A stretch of 44,050 bases of DNA from Streptomyces sp. NRRL WC-3742 (lineage in GTDB: Bacteria; Actinomycetota; Actinomycetes; Streptomycetales; Streptomycetaceae), in contig NZ_JOCF01000086.1 in assembly GCF_000720635.1 (NCBI RefSeq), positions 1 through 44,050 of the forward strand, in the 5' to 3' direction. The notes beneath the pieces were generated by a model. It was not told where the DNA came from. It did not search any database and saw nothing but the letters and a program-made list of their open reading frames with translations. Positions 15,968-25,400 of this stretch are shown here, in pieces (positions within the stretch are counted from its first letter, which is position 1; each line of letters opens with the position of its first letter). Made by a program: the position numbers and the translations under genes.

Positions 15968-17959
15968 GTGATCAGATTCCGATCCCGCCTGCCCGAAAGG
16001 GCCCGGCGCGGCCGACGAACCGCCGCGGTGGCACTCGCGGCCGCGCTGTCCGGCGCCGCGCTGAGCAGCCCGCTGTCCGCGATGGCCGACTCCCACGCAC
16101 CGCAGGCCGTCACCGTGGTCGCCCAGCCGGGCACCCCGAAGACGGCCGCAGCCCCGCAGAAGTCCGGCCCGCACCGTGCCAAGGCAGCCAGGACCGGCCC
16201 GGTCGCCACCGCGAACACCGGGGGCAAGAAGGCTCCCGAGCTGGTGGACGGCGCCGACCCGGGCACCGGCAAGAACGGCGACGGCAACGTCGCGAACGAG
16301 TACGACCTCCAGGTCACCTACAAGGGCGGCCAGGAGTCGACCGGTGTGGTGATCGGCGCGCCCAAGGTCTACCTGGTGCTCTGGGGCTCCCAGTGGGGCA
16401 CCCCGTCGACGAACTCGACCGGTGACGTCACGACGACCGGGGACCCGGACCAGGCCGCGCCGTACCAGCAGGACTTCTTCAAGGGCCTCGGCAGCGCCGG
16501 TGACGGCTGGAGCGCCGTGCTGACCCAGTACTGCGAGGGCATCGCCACCGGATCCGTCCAGTGCCCGGCCGGGTCCGCGCACATCCCGTACCCGCAGGCG
16601 GGGAGCGTCCTCGCGGGCGTCTGGGTGGACAACGCCGCCCCCGCGCCGCAGGCCGCCACCGAGCCGCAGCTCGGTGCCGAGGCGCTGGCCGCCGCCAAGC
16701 ACTTCGGCAATCTGACGGAGGCGCAGAACCGCAACGTCCAGTACATCATCGACTCGCCGCAGGGCACCGACCCGGACAAGTGGAAGGAGCTGGGCTACTG
16801 CGCCTGGCACGACTTCCAGCGCTCGCCGTACGGCCAACTCGCCTACACCAACATGCCGTACCTGTCGGACGTGGCCGGCTGCGGCACCAACTGGTTCGGC
16901 GAGAACACCCCGCGGGGCCGGCTGGACGGCTACGGGATCATCGGCGGCCACGAGTACGCGGAGACGGTGACCGACCCGAACACCCCGGGCGGCTGGACCG
17001 ACGCCACCGGCCAGGAGGTCGGCGACAAGTGCGCCTGGATCCCGAAGGGCTCCAACGGCGGGCTGTTCTTCGAGAACCTGTCGACGGGCAGCTTCCCGCT
17101 GCAGACCCTGTGGTCCAACTCCGACCACCTGTGCGTCGGTTCGGACCCGGTCGTGTCGAGCCCGCCGGTCTCGGTGAGCACCATGTGCGACCGGACCGAC
17201 AAGGCCGGGCAACCGCTGTCGATCCCGGCGGTGGGCGTGTCCGGCACCGGTTCGGCCCTCACCTACAGCGCCACCGGGCTGCCGCAGGGGCTGGCCATCG
17301 ACGCGCACAGCGGCGTGATCTCCGGCACCGCCGCCGCGACCAGCGGCTACCAGCGGATCACCGTGACGGCGACGGACAGCGCGGGCAAGGCGGCGTCCAC
17401 CGGCTTCTGGGAGAACCTCAGCGCCTCCGGCGGGTCGGGCTGCGGCACGATCGAGCAGCTCACCGACGCCGGTTTCGAGAACGGCTCGGCCGACGTCAAC
17501 CACACCGTGATGACGGACGCCTGGAGCCCGTCGGGGTACAACACCATCACCCCGTCCAGCCTGCACGCGCCGCACTCCGGCTCCTGGTACGCCTGGCTCG
17601 GCCAGAACACCGGGACGGACGACTCCATCACCGCGTACCTGAACACCTACCCGGGCTACGGGCAGGCCACCTTCTCCTTCTGGCTGGACGTCGAGTCCAC
17701 CAACACCTCCGCCTCCGCGCCCGACACGCTGTCCCTGGTGGCGATCAACCAGTACACGGGGCAGCCGATCGGCACGCTGAGGACCTGGACCAGCCAGAAC
17801 GCCACCGGCGGCTACCAGTACCAGTCGGTCGACCTCTCCTCGGTCATCGGCCAGCTCGGCTGGGGGACCACGGTCGGCCTGAAGCTCGTCTCCCACGAGA
17901 CCGGCACGAGCCCGACCACCGCCTTCCTGATCGACGACACCTCGGCCCGCGAGAGCTGA
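15968..17959 (+). CDS. Secreted multidomain protein with a HEYAE motif and an Ig-like (putative-Ig) domain
   Basis: 663 residues. A Sec signal (RRGRRTAAVALAAALSGAAL, probable cleavage after AMA) is followed by a Pro/Ala-rich stretch and a ~300-residue domain with VYLVLWGSQWG, AYTNMPYLSDVAGCG and GGHEYAETVTDPN (His328, Glu329), then GQEVGDKCAWI. That combination recalls plant EXORDIUM/phosphate-induced proteins and hints at a degenerate metallopeptidase site. Residues ~400-460 form an Ig-like putative domain (ALTYSATGLPQGLAIDAHSG), and the rest a beta-rich module like carbohydrate-binding or MAM domains. GTG 15968 is the start. Role unknown; an extracellular binding or hydrolytic function is inferred. 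Confidence 0.8.
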   Translation: MIRFRSRLPERARRGRRTAAVALAAALSGAALSSPLSAMADSHAPQAVTVVAQPGTPKTAAAPQKSGPHRAKAARTGPVATANTGGKKAPELVDGADPGTGKNGDGNVANEYDLQVTYKGGQESTGVVIGAPKVYLVLWGSQWGTPSTNSTGDVTTTGDPDQAAPYQQDFFKGLGSAGDGWSAVLTQYCEGIATGSVQCPAGSAHIPYPQAGSVLAGVWVDNAAPAPQAATEPQLGAEALAAAKHFGNLTEAQNRNVQYIIDSPQGTDPDKWKELGYCAWHDFQRSPYGQLAYTNMPYLSDVAGCGTNWFGENTPRGRLDGYGIIGGHEYAETVTDPNTPGGWTDATGQEVGDKCAWIPKGSNGGLFFENLSTGSFPLQTLWSNSDHLCVGSDPVVSSPPVSVSTMCDRTDKAGQPLSIPAVGVSGTGSALTYSATGLPQGLAIDAHSGVISGTAAATSGYQRITVTATDSAGKAASTGFWENLSASGGSGCGTIEQLTDAGFENGSADVNHTVMTDAWSPSGYNTITPSSLHAPHSGSWYAWLGQNTGTDDSITAYLNTYPGYGQATFSFWLDVESTNTSASAPDTLSLVAINQYTGQPIGTLRTWTSQNATGGYQYQSVDLSSVIGQLGWGTTVGLKLVSHETGTSPTTAFLIDDTSARES

Positions 17960-17975
17960 GCACCCGCGCGACCAT

Positions 17976-18010
17976 CGGCCCCGGCACCGCCTCCTGCGGC
18001 GCCGGGGCCG
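17976..18010. terminator. Hairpin terminator between convergent genes
   Basis: Outer arms CGGCCCCGGC and GCCGGGGCCG (17976-17985, 18001-18010) plus an inner CCGC/GCGG stem with a CTCCT loop form one hairpin in the 85-nt gap between the secreted protein and the SARP gene. Confidence 0.8.
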
Positions 18011-18044
18011 ACGTCGTGCCCGTCACGGCCCCGGCAGACACGCG

Positions 18045-20756
18045 TTAGACCGCCGTAGCGGTCGCCGGGAGGGCCGCGAGGGCGGCCAGGGCGGCGGACT
18101 CGCCCTCGGCGTAGTCGTGGGTACGGGCGGTGCGCAGTGCCTCGGAGAGGTGGTGCTGCGCCTGCTCGGGCTGGCCGGTGGCGGCGAGGGCGCGGCCGTA
18201 CAGGGTGTGCAGCACGACGTGGCGCAGGGCCGGGAAGGGCGGCTCGGCCAGGGCCAGGCCCCGGGAGGCGTGGTAGGCGGCCTCGACGAAGGCGCCCACG
18301 GCCAGGCAGTGCTCGGCCAGGTGCTGGCGGGCCAGCGCGGTGAGGTCGCGGCGGCCGCCGCGCTCGGTGAGGGCGAGGGCGCGGGTGAGCAGGCCGTGGA
18401 CGCGGGCGAGCCGGTCGCCCCGGACGAGGGCCACGGCCAGGTTGATCAGGGCGACGGCCTCGCCGGTGACGTCCCCGGCCCGGGCGGCGAGGTCGGGGGC
18501 GAGCTCCAGCTGGGCGAGGGCCTCCTCGTGCCGGCCCTCCTCGGTGAGCACCCAGCCGAGCAGGGCCCGGGCGCGGGACTGGGCGCCGTGGTCGTGGTCG
18601 GCCTCGGCGGCGGCGAGGCCCTGTTCGAGCAGCGGCGCCCAGCCGTCCCGGACCTGCCAGACGATCAGCGGCCACTGCAGCAGCACGAGCCGCCAGGCCC
18701 GGTCGTTGAGCCCGACCGCGACGGCCGCCTCCACTGCGCCGCGCAGGGTGTCGCGCTCGGCGGCGTACCAGGCCAGGGCGGTGGCGCGGTCCGGGAACGG
18801 CCGCACCTCGGCGGGCCGGCGGGCGCCCGGCGGCGGGACGCAGCAGGGCTCGCTGCCCGGCTCGGCGGCGGCGCTGGCGGCGAGCAGGGTGCCGAGCAGG
18901 TGGTCGAGGAGGCGGGGCAGGGCGTCGGTGTCGCCCTCGGCGGGCAGGCTGCGGGCGTAGAGCCGGACGAGGTCGTGCAGGGTGTAGGCGTCCTGGCCGG
19001 TCTCGGTGATCAGGTGGGCGGCGGCGAGCTGGTCGAGGGCCTCGATGGCCCGGTCGAGCCGGCAGCCGGCGATGGCGGCGGCGGTGCGGCTGTCCAGGGT
19101 GGTGCCGGTGTGGGTGCCCAGGCGGTGGAACATCCGGCGGGCGGGCTCGGCCAGGTGCTCGACGGTCAGGCCCAGGGTTGCGGCGATGCTGGTGTCCTCG
19201 ACGTTGAGCAGGCTCAACCGGCGCTGCTCGTCGGCGAGTTCGTCGGCCAGGGCGGCGATGCCCCGGGCCGGGCAGCTGGCGATGCGCGCGGCGGCCAGGC
19301 GCAGGGCGAGCGGCAGCCCGTCGCAGAGGGAGGCCAGTCTGGCGGACGCCTCGGGCTCGGCGGCCACGAGGTCGGGGCCGAGGGTGTCGGAGAGCAGGGT
19401 GATGGCGCGCGGCGGGCAGAGCTCGGCGACGGGCACCAGCCGGGCGGCGTCGGAGGCGACGAGCCCGGCGAGGCGGTCGCGGCTGGTGACGACGGTGACG
19501 CAGCCGTCGCCCTCGGGCAGCAGCGGGCGGACCTGGTTGGAGTGCCGGGCGTTGTCGAGCACCAGCAGCATCCGCCGCCCGTAGGTGAGTTCGCGGTAGA
19601 GGGCGCTCATGCCCTGGTACGAGCCGGGCATCTGCTCGGCGGGCACGCCGAGGGCGAGCAGCAGCTCGCGCAGGACGGCGCCGGTGTCCCGGGCGGGGAT
19701 CGGGCTGTAGCCGCAGAGGTCGACGAAGAGCCGGCCGTCCGGGAAGTCGCCCTGGCGCCGGTGGGCCCAGTACCCGGCCAGGGCGGTCTTGCCGACGCCG
19801 GCGCTGCCGGTGACGACGGCGAGCGCGCCGGGGGAGGAGGTGGCCCGGTCCAGCGCCTCCAGCTCGTCCTTCCGGCCGGAGAACCCGCGCGGGCGCCGGG
19901 GGAACAGGTGCGGGGCGAGGACGGGCGGGGGCGCGGTGGCGGTGCCGTCCGACTGGGTGGGGACCGGGACGGGCGGCGCGACCTGCTCGGCCCTGTCCGG
20001 TGCGGCGGGCGGCGCCGGGGTGTGCAGCAGCGCCGCGTGGGCGGCGGCCAGTTCGGGGCACGGGTCGACGCCGAGCTCCTCGGCAAGGGTGCGCCGGGTG
20101 CGGCGGAACAGGTCCAGCGCCTCCGAGCGGCGCCCGGCCCGGCCGAGGGACTGCAGCAGGGCGATGACCAGCCGCTCGCGCAGCGGGTCCCTGGCGACCT
20201 CGGCGCGCAGCACCCGGGCGGCCGCGCCGTGGTCGCCGAGCAGTCCGTGGGCCTGCGCCAGCTCCTCGACGGCGGCCAGGCGCAGCTCCGCCAGGCCGTG
20301 GGCGGCGCTCTCCAGCGCCGGGCTGGCGGTGGTGCCGGCGAGCGCGGGGCCGCGCCACAGGGCGAGGGCCTCGTCGAGGACGGCGACGGCCTCGGCGGGC
20401 GGGGCGCCGGAGCGGGCGCGGCGCAGCAGGTGCTCGAAGCGGTGGGCGTCGACGGCCAGCGGGGGCGTGCGCAGCAGGTAGGCGCTGCCCTCGGTGAGGA
20501 GCTCGACGCCGTGCGCGGCCGCGTCGCCCTCGGTCAGGAGGGTGCGCAGCTGGGAGACGTGGCCCTGGACGACGGTGCGCGAGTGCCGGGGCGGGTCGGT
20601 CTCCCAGAGGGCCCCGGTCAGCTGGTCGACGGTGACGGGCGCGCCGGCGTGGAGGGCGAGCATGGCGAGCAGGCTGCGGCGCTTGACGGGCCCGACCGGC
20701 AGGTCACGGCCGTCCGGCGTGACCGCCGCCACCGCGCCCAGAACCCGGAACTCCAC
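18045..20756 (-). CDS. SARP-type transcriptional activator with NB-ARC and TPR domains (AfsR-like)
   Basis: 903 residues in the AfsR order. Residues ~1-95 are an OmpR-like winged helix (MEFRVLGAVAAVTPDG, SLLAMLALHAG, VVQGHVSQLRTLL), ~95-245 the BTAD domain, then a Pro-rich linker, an NB-ARC ATPase with Walker A GSAGVGKTA (about residue 315) and Walker B MLLVLDNA, and a C-terminal TPR region rich in Ala/Leu helices. Such proteins bind heptameric direct repeats near -35 and activate secondary metabolism. The start is GTG 20756. It is convergent with the secreted protein. The MFS exporter gene upstream runs the same way, so exporter transcripts could read into it across a 181-nt gap. Targets are unknown. 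Confidence 0.9.
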   Translation of the reverse strand: MEFRVLGAVAAVTPDGRDLPVGPVKRRSLLAMLALHAGAPVTVDQLTGALWETDPPRHSRTVVQGHVSQLRTLLTEGDAAAHGVELLTEGSAYLLRTPPLAVDAHRFEHLLRRARSGAPPAEAVAVLDEALALWRGPALAGTTASPALESAAHGLAELRLAAVEELAQAHGLLGDHGAAARVLRAEVARDPLRERLVIALLQSLGRAGRRSEALDLFRRTRRTLAEELGVDPCPELAAAHAALLHTPAPPAAPDRAEQVAPPVPVPTQSDGTATAPPPVLAPHLFPRRPRGFSGRKDELEALDRATSSPGALAVVTGSAGVGKTALAGYWAHRRQGDFPDGRLFVDLCGYSPIPARDTGAVLRELLLALGVPAEQMPGSYQGMSALYRELTYGRRMLLVLDNARHSNQVRPLLPEGDGCVTVVTSRDRLAGLVASDAARLVPVAELCPPRAITLLSDTLGPDLVAAEPEASARLASLCDGLPLALRLAAARIASCPARGIAALADELADEQRRLSLLNVEDTSIAATLGLTVEHLAEPARRMFHRLGTHTGTTLDSRTAAAIAGCRLDRAIEALDQLAAAHLITETGQDAYTLHDLVRLYARSLPAEGDTDALPRLLDHLLGTLLAASAAAEPGSEPCCVPPPGARRPAEVRPFPDRATALAWYAAERDTLRGAVEAAVAVGLNDRAWRLVLLQWPLIVWQVRDGWAPLLEQGLAAAEADHDHGAQSRARALLGWVLTEEGRHEEALAQLELAPDLAARAGDVTGEAVALINLAVALVRGDRLARVHGLLTRALALTERGGRRDLTALARQHLAEHCLAVGAFVEAAYHASRGLALAEPPFPALRHVVLHTLYGRALAATGQPEQAQHHLSEALRTARTHDYAEGESAALAALAALPATATAV

Positions 20757-20795
20757 CCCGTGCCACCCCGCTGCTCACCGAACGATAGGCCCGCG

Positions 20796-20828
20796 ACTAT
20801 AGGCCAGTCAGTGGCTATATGCCAGTCA
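20796..20828 (-). promoter_or_regulatory. Promoter and repeat region of the SARP gene
   Basis: A minus-strand TATAGT (complement of 20796-20801) could be a -10 box about 40 bp from the start codon. It overlaps an imperfect inverted repeat (TATAGGCCA / TGGCTATA, 20798-20819) and two GCCAGTCA copies at 18-bp distance (20803, 20821), a possible regulator site. Confidence 0.35.
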
Positions 20829-20937
20829 CCGACAGGTCGAAGGTGGACCGATGAAAGGTAGACCGATGACATGAACAACAGGTTGACGTACTCAGCAGGC
20901 TTCCAGGTTGCACACAGGTGGACGTGGCCTGCGTCAC

Positions 20938-22170
20938 TCAGCGCTCGCCCGCCGACTCCAGCCGGGCCAGCCGCGGCACCAGCAGCAGGCAGACCAGCAG
21001 GACCGTTCCGCCGAGCACGATCGGCACCCGGACCTCCGAGGCGGCCGCGATCCAACCGCTCAGCGCCGTCCCGACGATGATGCCGAGTCGGCTGAGCATC
21101 ATGTAGCAGCTGTTGACCCGGCCGAGCAGCTCCTTGGGCACCGCCTGCTGGCGCAGCGAGGTGGCCTGCACGTTCCAGATCACCAGGCCGAAGCCCGCGA
21201 CGAGGTGGAGGGCCGCGGCCGCCTCCCAGTTGGGGGAGAGGCCGATGCCGACCCAGGCGGCGCCCATCAGGGCGAAGGCGAGCGCGATCCGCAGCCCCCG
21301 GCCCATGTGCAGCGCCAGCCGGCCGGCGAGGGCGCTGGCGGCGGTGCCGCCGATGGCGCTGGCGGCCAGGACGAGGCCGTACACCGTGGCCGGGGCGTCC
21401 AGGGTCCGGGTGACGAGGAGGACGAGCATGGTGTTCGCCATGAAGAAGGACATGGCGCCGAGGGCGGAGACGAGGGTGAGCAGCCGCACCTCGCGGTTGT
21501 CCAGGAGCCAGCGCACACCCTCGCGGATCTCGGTGGACATCCGGCGGTCGCTGCGCGGGGCGACCCGGCCGGAGCGGCCGGTGGCGGCGACCAGCAGGGC
21601 GGCGACGAGGAAGGAGGCGCCGTCGAGGCCGAAGGGGAACCAGACGGCCGCGGCGAACAGCGCGGTGCCGATGGTGGGGCCGAGCAGGTTGCCGCCGACG
21701 ATGATGCTGCCGTGCATCCGCCCGTTCGCGGTGTCCAGCTGGTCCTGCCGCACGACGTCGGGCAGGGCGGAGGTGGAGGCGTTCACGAATATCGTCTCGC
21801 CGCAGCCGAGAACGAAGGCGAGCACGGCGAGGACGGCCAGCGGGGGCGTGGCGAGAAAGGCCCAGCAGGCGAATGCGAGGACGATCGCACCGCGTGCGAA
21901 GTCGATGGTCCACATCAATCGCCGGCGGTCGTAGCGGTCGGCGATGACGCCGCCGTGGAGGGACATCACGAGCCAGGGGAGGGTGGCGGCGGCCTTGACG
22001 AGGGCGACCGCCGCGGGTGAGTCCGAGAGCGTCGCCGCGAGCAGGGGCAGCGCCGCGTCCCGCATGCCGTCGCCGATCGAGGACACGGTCGAGGCGGACC
22101 ACAACAGGTGGAACTTCCTGCCCAGTTGGGCCGTGCTTCGGGGTGGGGTGTCCAGGCTCGTTGACGTCAC
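20938..22170 (-). CDS. MFS transporter (EntS/MFS_3-like)
   Basis: About 410 residues and 12 predicted helices. LHGGVIADRYDRRRLMW is the loop 2-3 signature (G-x-x-x-D-R-x-x-R-R). SIGDGMRDAALPLLA and VNASTSALPDVV match the subfamily of siderophore and antibiotic exporters. GTG 22170 is chosen because it directly precedes the conserved FHLLWSASTVSSIGDGM region by a short leader; the frame stays open up to 22260 and no good Shine-Dalgarno site was seen, so the start is uncertain. It lies beside a SARP regulator, so it may export a metabolite, but no biosynthetic gene is adjacent. Confidence 0.87.
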   Translation of the reverse strand: MTSTSLDTPPRSTAQLGRKFHLLWSASTVSSIGDGMRDAALPLLAATLSDSPAAVALVKAAATLPWLVMSLHGGVIADRYDRRRLMWTIDFARGAIVLAFACWAFLATPPLAVLAVLAFVLGCGETIFVNASTSALPDVVRQDQLDTANGRMHGSIIVGGNLLGPTIGTALFAAAVWFPFGLDGASFLVAALLVAATGRSGRVAPRSDRRMSTEIREGVRWLLDNREVRLLTLVSALGAMSFFMANTMLVLLVTRTLDAPATVYGLVLAASAIGGTAASALAGRLALHMGRGLRIALAFALMGAAWVGIGLSPNWEAAAALHLVAGFGLVIWNVQATSLRQQAVPKELLGRVNSCYMMLSRLGIIVGTALSGWIAAASEVRVPIVLGGTVLLVCLLLVPRLARLESAGER

Positions 22171-22333
22171 CGGTGCAGTATGGCATGGCCGCCTCAGCGG
22201 CAGGGAGGGCTTTCGCAGACCCCTTTCAGAAGTCCGGGGGTTCGTCCGCCGACCCTTCACCCCGCCTCCCGAGGCGCTTGTCTGATGGGAGGCAATGCTT
22301 AGTTATTGTCCGATTTATGTTGGCGTCAATGTT

Positions 22334-22354
22334 CCATTGGTCCGGGGCCAATGG
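22334..22354. promoter_or_regulatory. Inverted repeat in the divergent MFS/LPxTG-protein gap
   Basis: CCATTGG and CCAATGG are separated by 7 nt in the 299-nt gap 22171-22469, next to an AT-rich stretch (22299-22332). It is a candidate operator for the surface-protein gene 116 bp downstream. Confidence 0.35.
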
Positions 22355-22469
22355 GCTGAGATATGGAGGAGATGCGGCGGAATTCCGGCCGCGTTGCGCG
22401 TTTCGGGTGGTGTGCCGACCAGAAAATCACTCCTCGTCGGACTCACCTCACGAAAGGCGGGACTCCACC

Positions 22470-25400
22470 GTGCAGACCAGACGGCGCCTAGCGGCCCTCA
22501 CCACGGTGCTCGCACTGTGCGGCGGCTACCTGGGCGCGCTCGCCACCTCCGCGGACGCGCAGTCCGGGGACGGTTCCGTGACGGTGCGGGTGGTCCGCAA
22601 GGTCACCGCCGACGGCACCTGGCAGGGCGCCGCCCTGGAGCCCGGCATGTCCGGGGTGACCGTGAACCTCACCGACGACGCCGGCGCCACGATCAGCGGG
22701 CAGACCGCCGCGGACGGCACCGTCACCCTCGACGCCGGAGCGAGCAGCCTCAGCGGCGGCACCTACCGCGTACAGGTCGTCAACCCGAAGCCCGGCGTGC
22801 TGTTCTCCGCCTTCGCCGACCGCCAGGGCGGCATCACCGGCGGACCCACCAAACTGAGCAGCACCGAGGAGTTCGTCGACCTCTCCGGCGGAAAGAACGT
22901 TTCGTACACCACGGGGCTCTGGAATCCCGGCGACTACTGCCAGAAGAACGCCACACTGGTCACCGCCTGCCTGCGCGGCGACGTGACGCCCAGCGAGCCG
23001 GCAACGGCGCGGACCATGGTGTCGTTCCCGTACGACGCGCGCGGCGTCGAGAACCGGACGACCAACCTCGCGACCAAGGCCCAGACGGGCGCGCTGTACG
23101 GCATCGGGTACAGCAAGCAGAAGAAGTGGATCTTCAGCGGCGCCCACGCGCACCGCGCCTCGGGCTACGGCCCCTCCGGGCCGGGCGCCGTCTACCTGAC
23201 CGACCGGGCGACCAACGCGACCACGCTGTTCACGACGGTCCCCGACGCCGGGACCACGGCCCACGACTTCGCCACGGACATGGACCTCGGGTTCGCCCCC
23301 GCCGTCGCCAAGGAGTCGCTGGGGGACGTGGAGGTGTCCGAGGACGGCGCCGACCTCTACGTGGTCAACCTGAACGACCGGAAGCTGTACCGGTACGACG
23401 CGACGAGCAGGACCGCGGCCGCGCCGAAGGCGAGCTACGCCATCCCCGGCCCCGAAACCCCCTGCCCCGCCGCCGGTGACTGGAGGCCCTACGGCCTGGG
23501 GGTCCAGGACGGCGTGGTCTACGTGGGCGGCGTCTGCTCCGGCGAGTCGACCCAGCGAAAGTCGGACCTGCGCGCCGTCGTACGGACCTTCGACCCCGCC
23601 GCGGGCACCTTCGGGCCGGTCATCCTGGACCAGGCGCTGGACTACCCCCGGCTGCGGTCCAACCGCGACTCCGTCTGCCCCGGCGCGGGCTGGTACCCGT
23701 GGCAGGACACCCTCCCCACCTCACAGGACGGCATCGCGTCCTGCGGGGCGGGGAACATCGCCAACCCGGAGCCCATGCTCGCGGACATCGTGGTGGACAC
23801 CGACGGCACGCTGATCCTCAGCTTCCGCGACCGGTACACCGACCAGCTCGGACTGAACCAGCGCTACCAGGCCGGCAACGCCGCGCTGGCCTCCCCGGCC
23901 TCCGGCGGCGCCCTGACCAAGGCGTGCCCCGGCGCGAACGGCCTGTTCGTGATGTACGAGAACGGCGGCTGCGGCAACACCACGCGCGGCGCCACGTTCT
24001 ACGACCAGCACCGCACGCCCTACCACAACAACGCGATGTTCTCGGGCATCGCGCTGTCCAAGGTCGAGACCACGATCGCGAGTTCCGCGATCGATCCGAC
24101 GGACGCCATCTTCACCGCCGGCACGGCCTGGACCAACCGCGACGGAACCCGCGCGGCCGGGCTCGGCAACCAGCTGACGACCACCTTCGGCAAGGGCGGC
24201 TCGATGGCCGACCTGGAGGTGCTCTGCGACGAGGCGCCGCTGCAGATCGGCAACCGCGTCTGGTACGACGTCAACCGCAACGGCATCCAGGACCCGGGCG
24301 AGCAGCCCGTACCCGGCGCCACCGTGCGGCTCTACGACGAGGGCGGCACGGTCGTCGGCACCATGAGGACCACCCCGCGCGGCGAGTACTACTTCGACGA
24401 CACCAACGTCACCGGCGGCCTCAAGCCGCGCACCCGGTACACCGTCAAGGTCGACCTGCCCGCCGACTACGCGCCCGGCGGCCCGCTGTACCAGTGGGTC
24501 GTCACCAAGGCCGACGCCGGGGACAACGACTTCATCGACAACGACGGCAAGGTGCCGCCCGGCGGGACGTACCCCGAGATCACCCTCACCACCGGCGGGC
24601 CCGGCGAGAACAACCACACCTACGACTTCGGGTTCTACCAGCCCCAGGGCCCGGTGAGCGTCACCAAGACCGACCCCGGCGGCAACCCGCTCGCCGGGGC
24701 CACCTTCCAGCTGTGGCGCGAGTCCAACTCCGTCGCCGGGCTGCAGACGGACGGTGCCGCCCCGGACACCAAGGTCGGTGCGCCGTGCACCACCCCGGCC
24801 TCCGGGGTGTGTACGGCGACGGTGGGGCTCGGTTCGTACTACTGGCAGGAGACCAAGGCGCCGGACGGGTTCCTGCTGCCCGATCCGGCGGTGTTCGGGC
24901 CGCTGGACATCACCATGGCGAACTACGGGACCGGGGCGAGCACCACGGCGGTCGACCAGCCGATGACCGGGCAGGTGTCCGTCACCAAGGCCGACCCGGA
25001 CGGCAAGCCGCTGGCCGGGGCCGTGTTCCAGCTGTGGAAGGACGCCGTCGGCGGCAGCGGCACGATGGTCGGCTCCGCCTGTACGACCCCGGCCTCCGGG
25101 GTGTGTGCGGCGACGGTGGGGCTGGGGACGTACTACTGGCAGGAGACCAAGGCACCGGACGGGTTCCTGCTGCCGGACCCGGCGGTGTTCGGGCCGCTGG
25201 CGCTGAGCGCCGAGAACGCCGTCGAGGGCGTCACCGTCACGGCCGTCAACCGGCCCGCACCCGGCACCGTCACCGTGGTCAAGACCGACCCCAAGGGGCA
25301 GGCGCTCGCCGGGGCGGTGTTCCAGCTCTGGCGGACCGCCGTCGGGGACACCAAGGTCGGCGACCCGTGCACCACCCCGGCCTCCGGGGTGTGCTCGGCG

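Noticed and set aside
15815..17896. 693-codon minus frame opposite the secreted protein
   Set aside because: Arg/Gly/Val-rich antisense frame; the + frame has a signal peptide and domain structure.
18117..20861. 914-codon + frame opposite the SARP gene
   Set aside because: Low-complexity Gly/Val/Ala antisense translation of a gene with clear HTH, BTAD and NB-ARC motifs.
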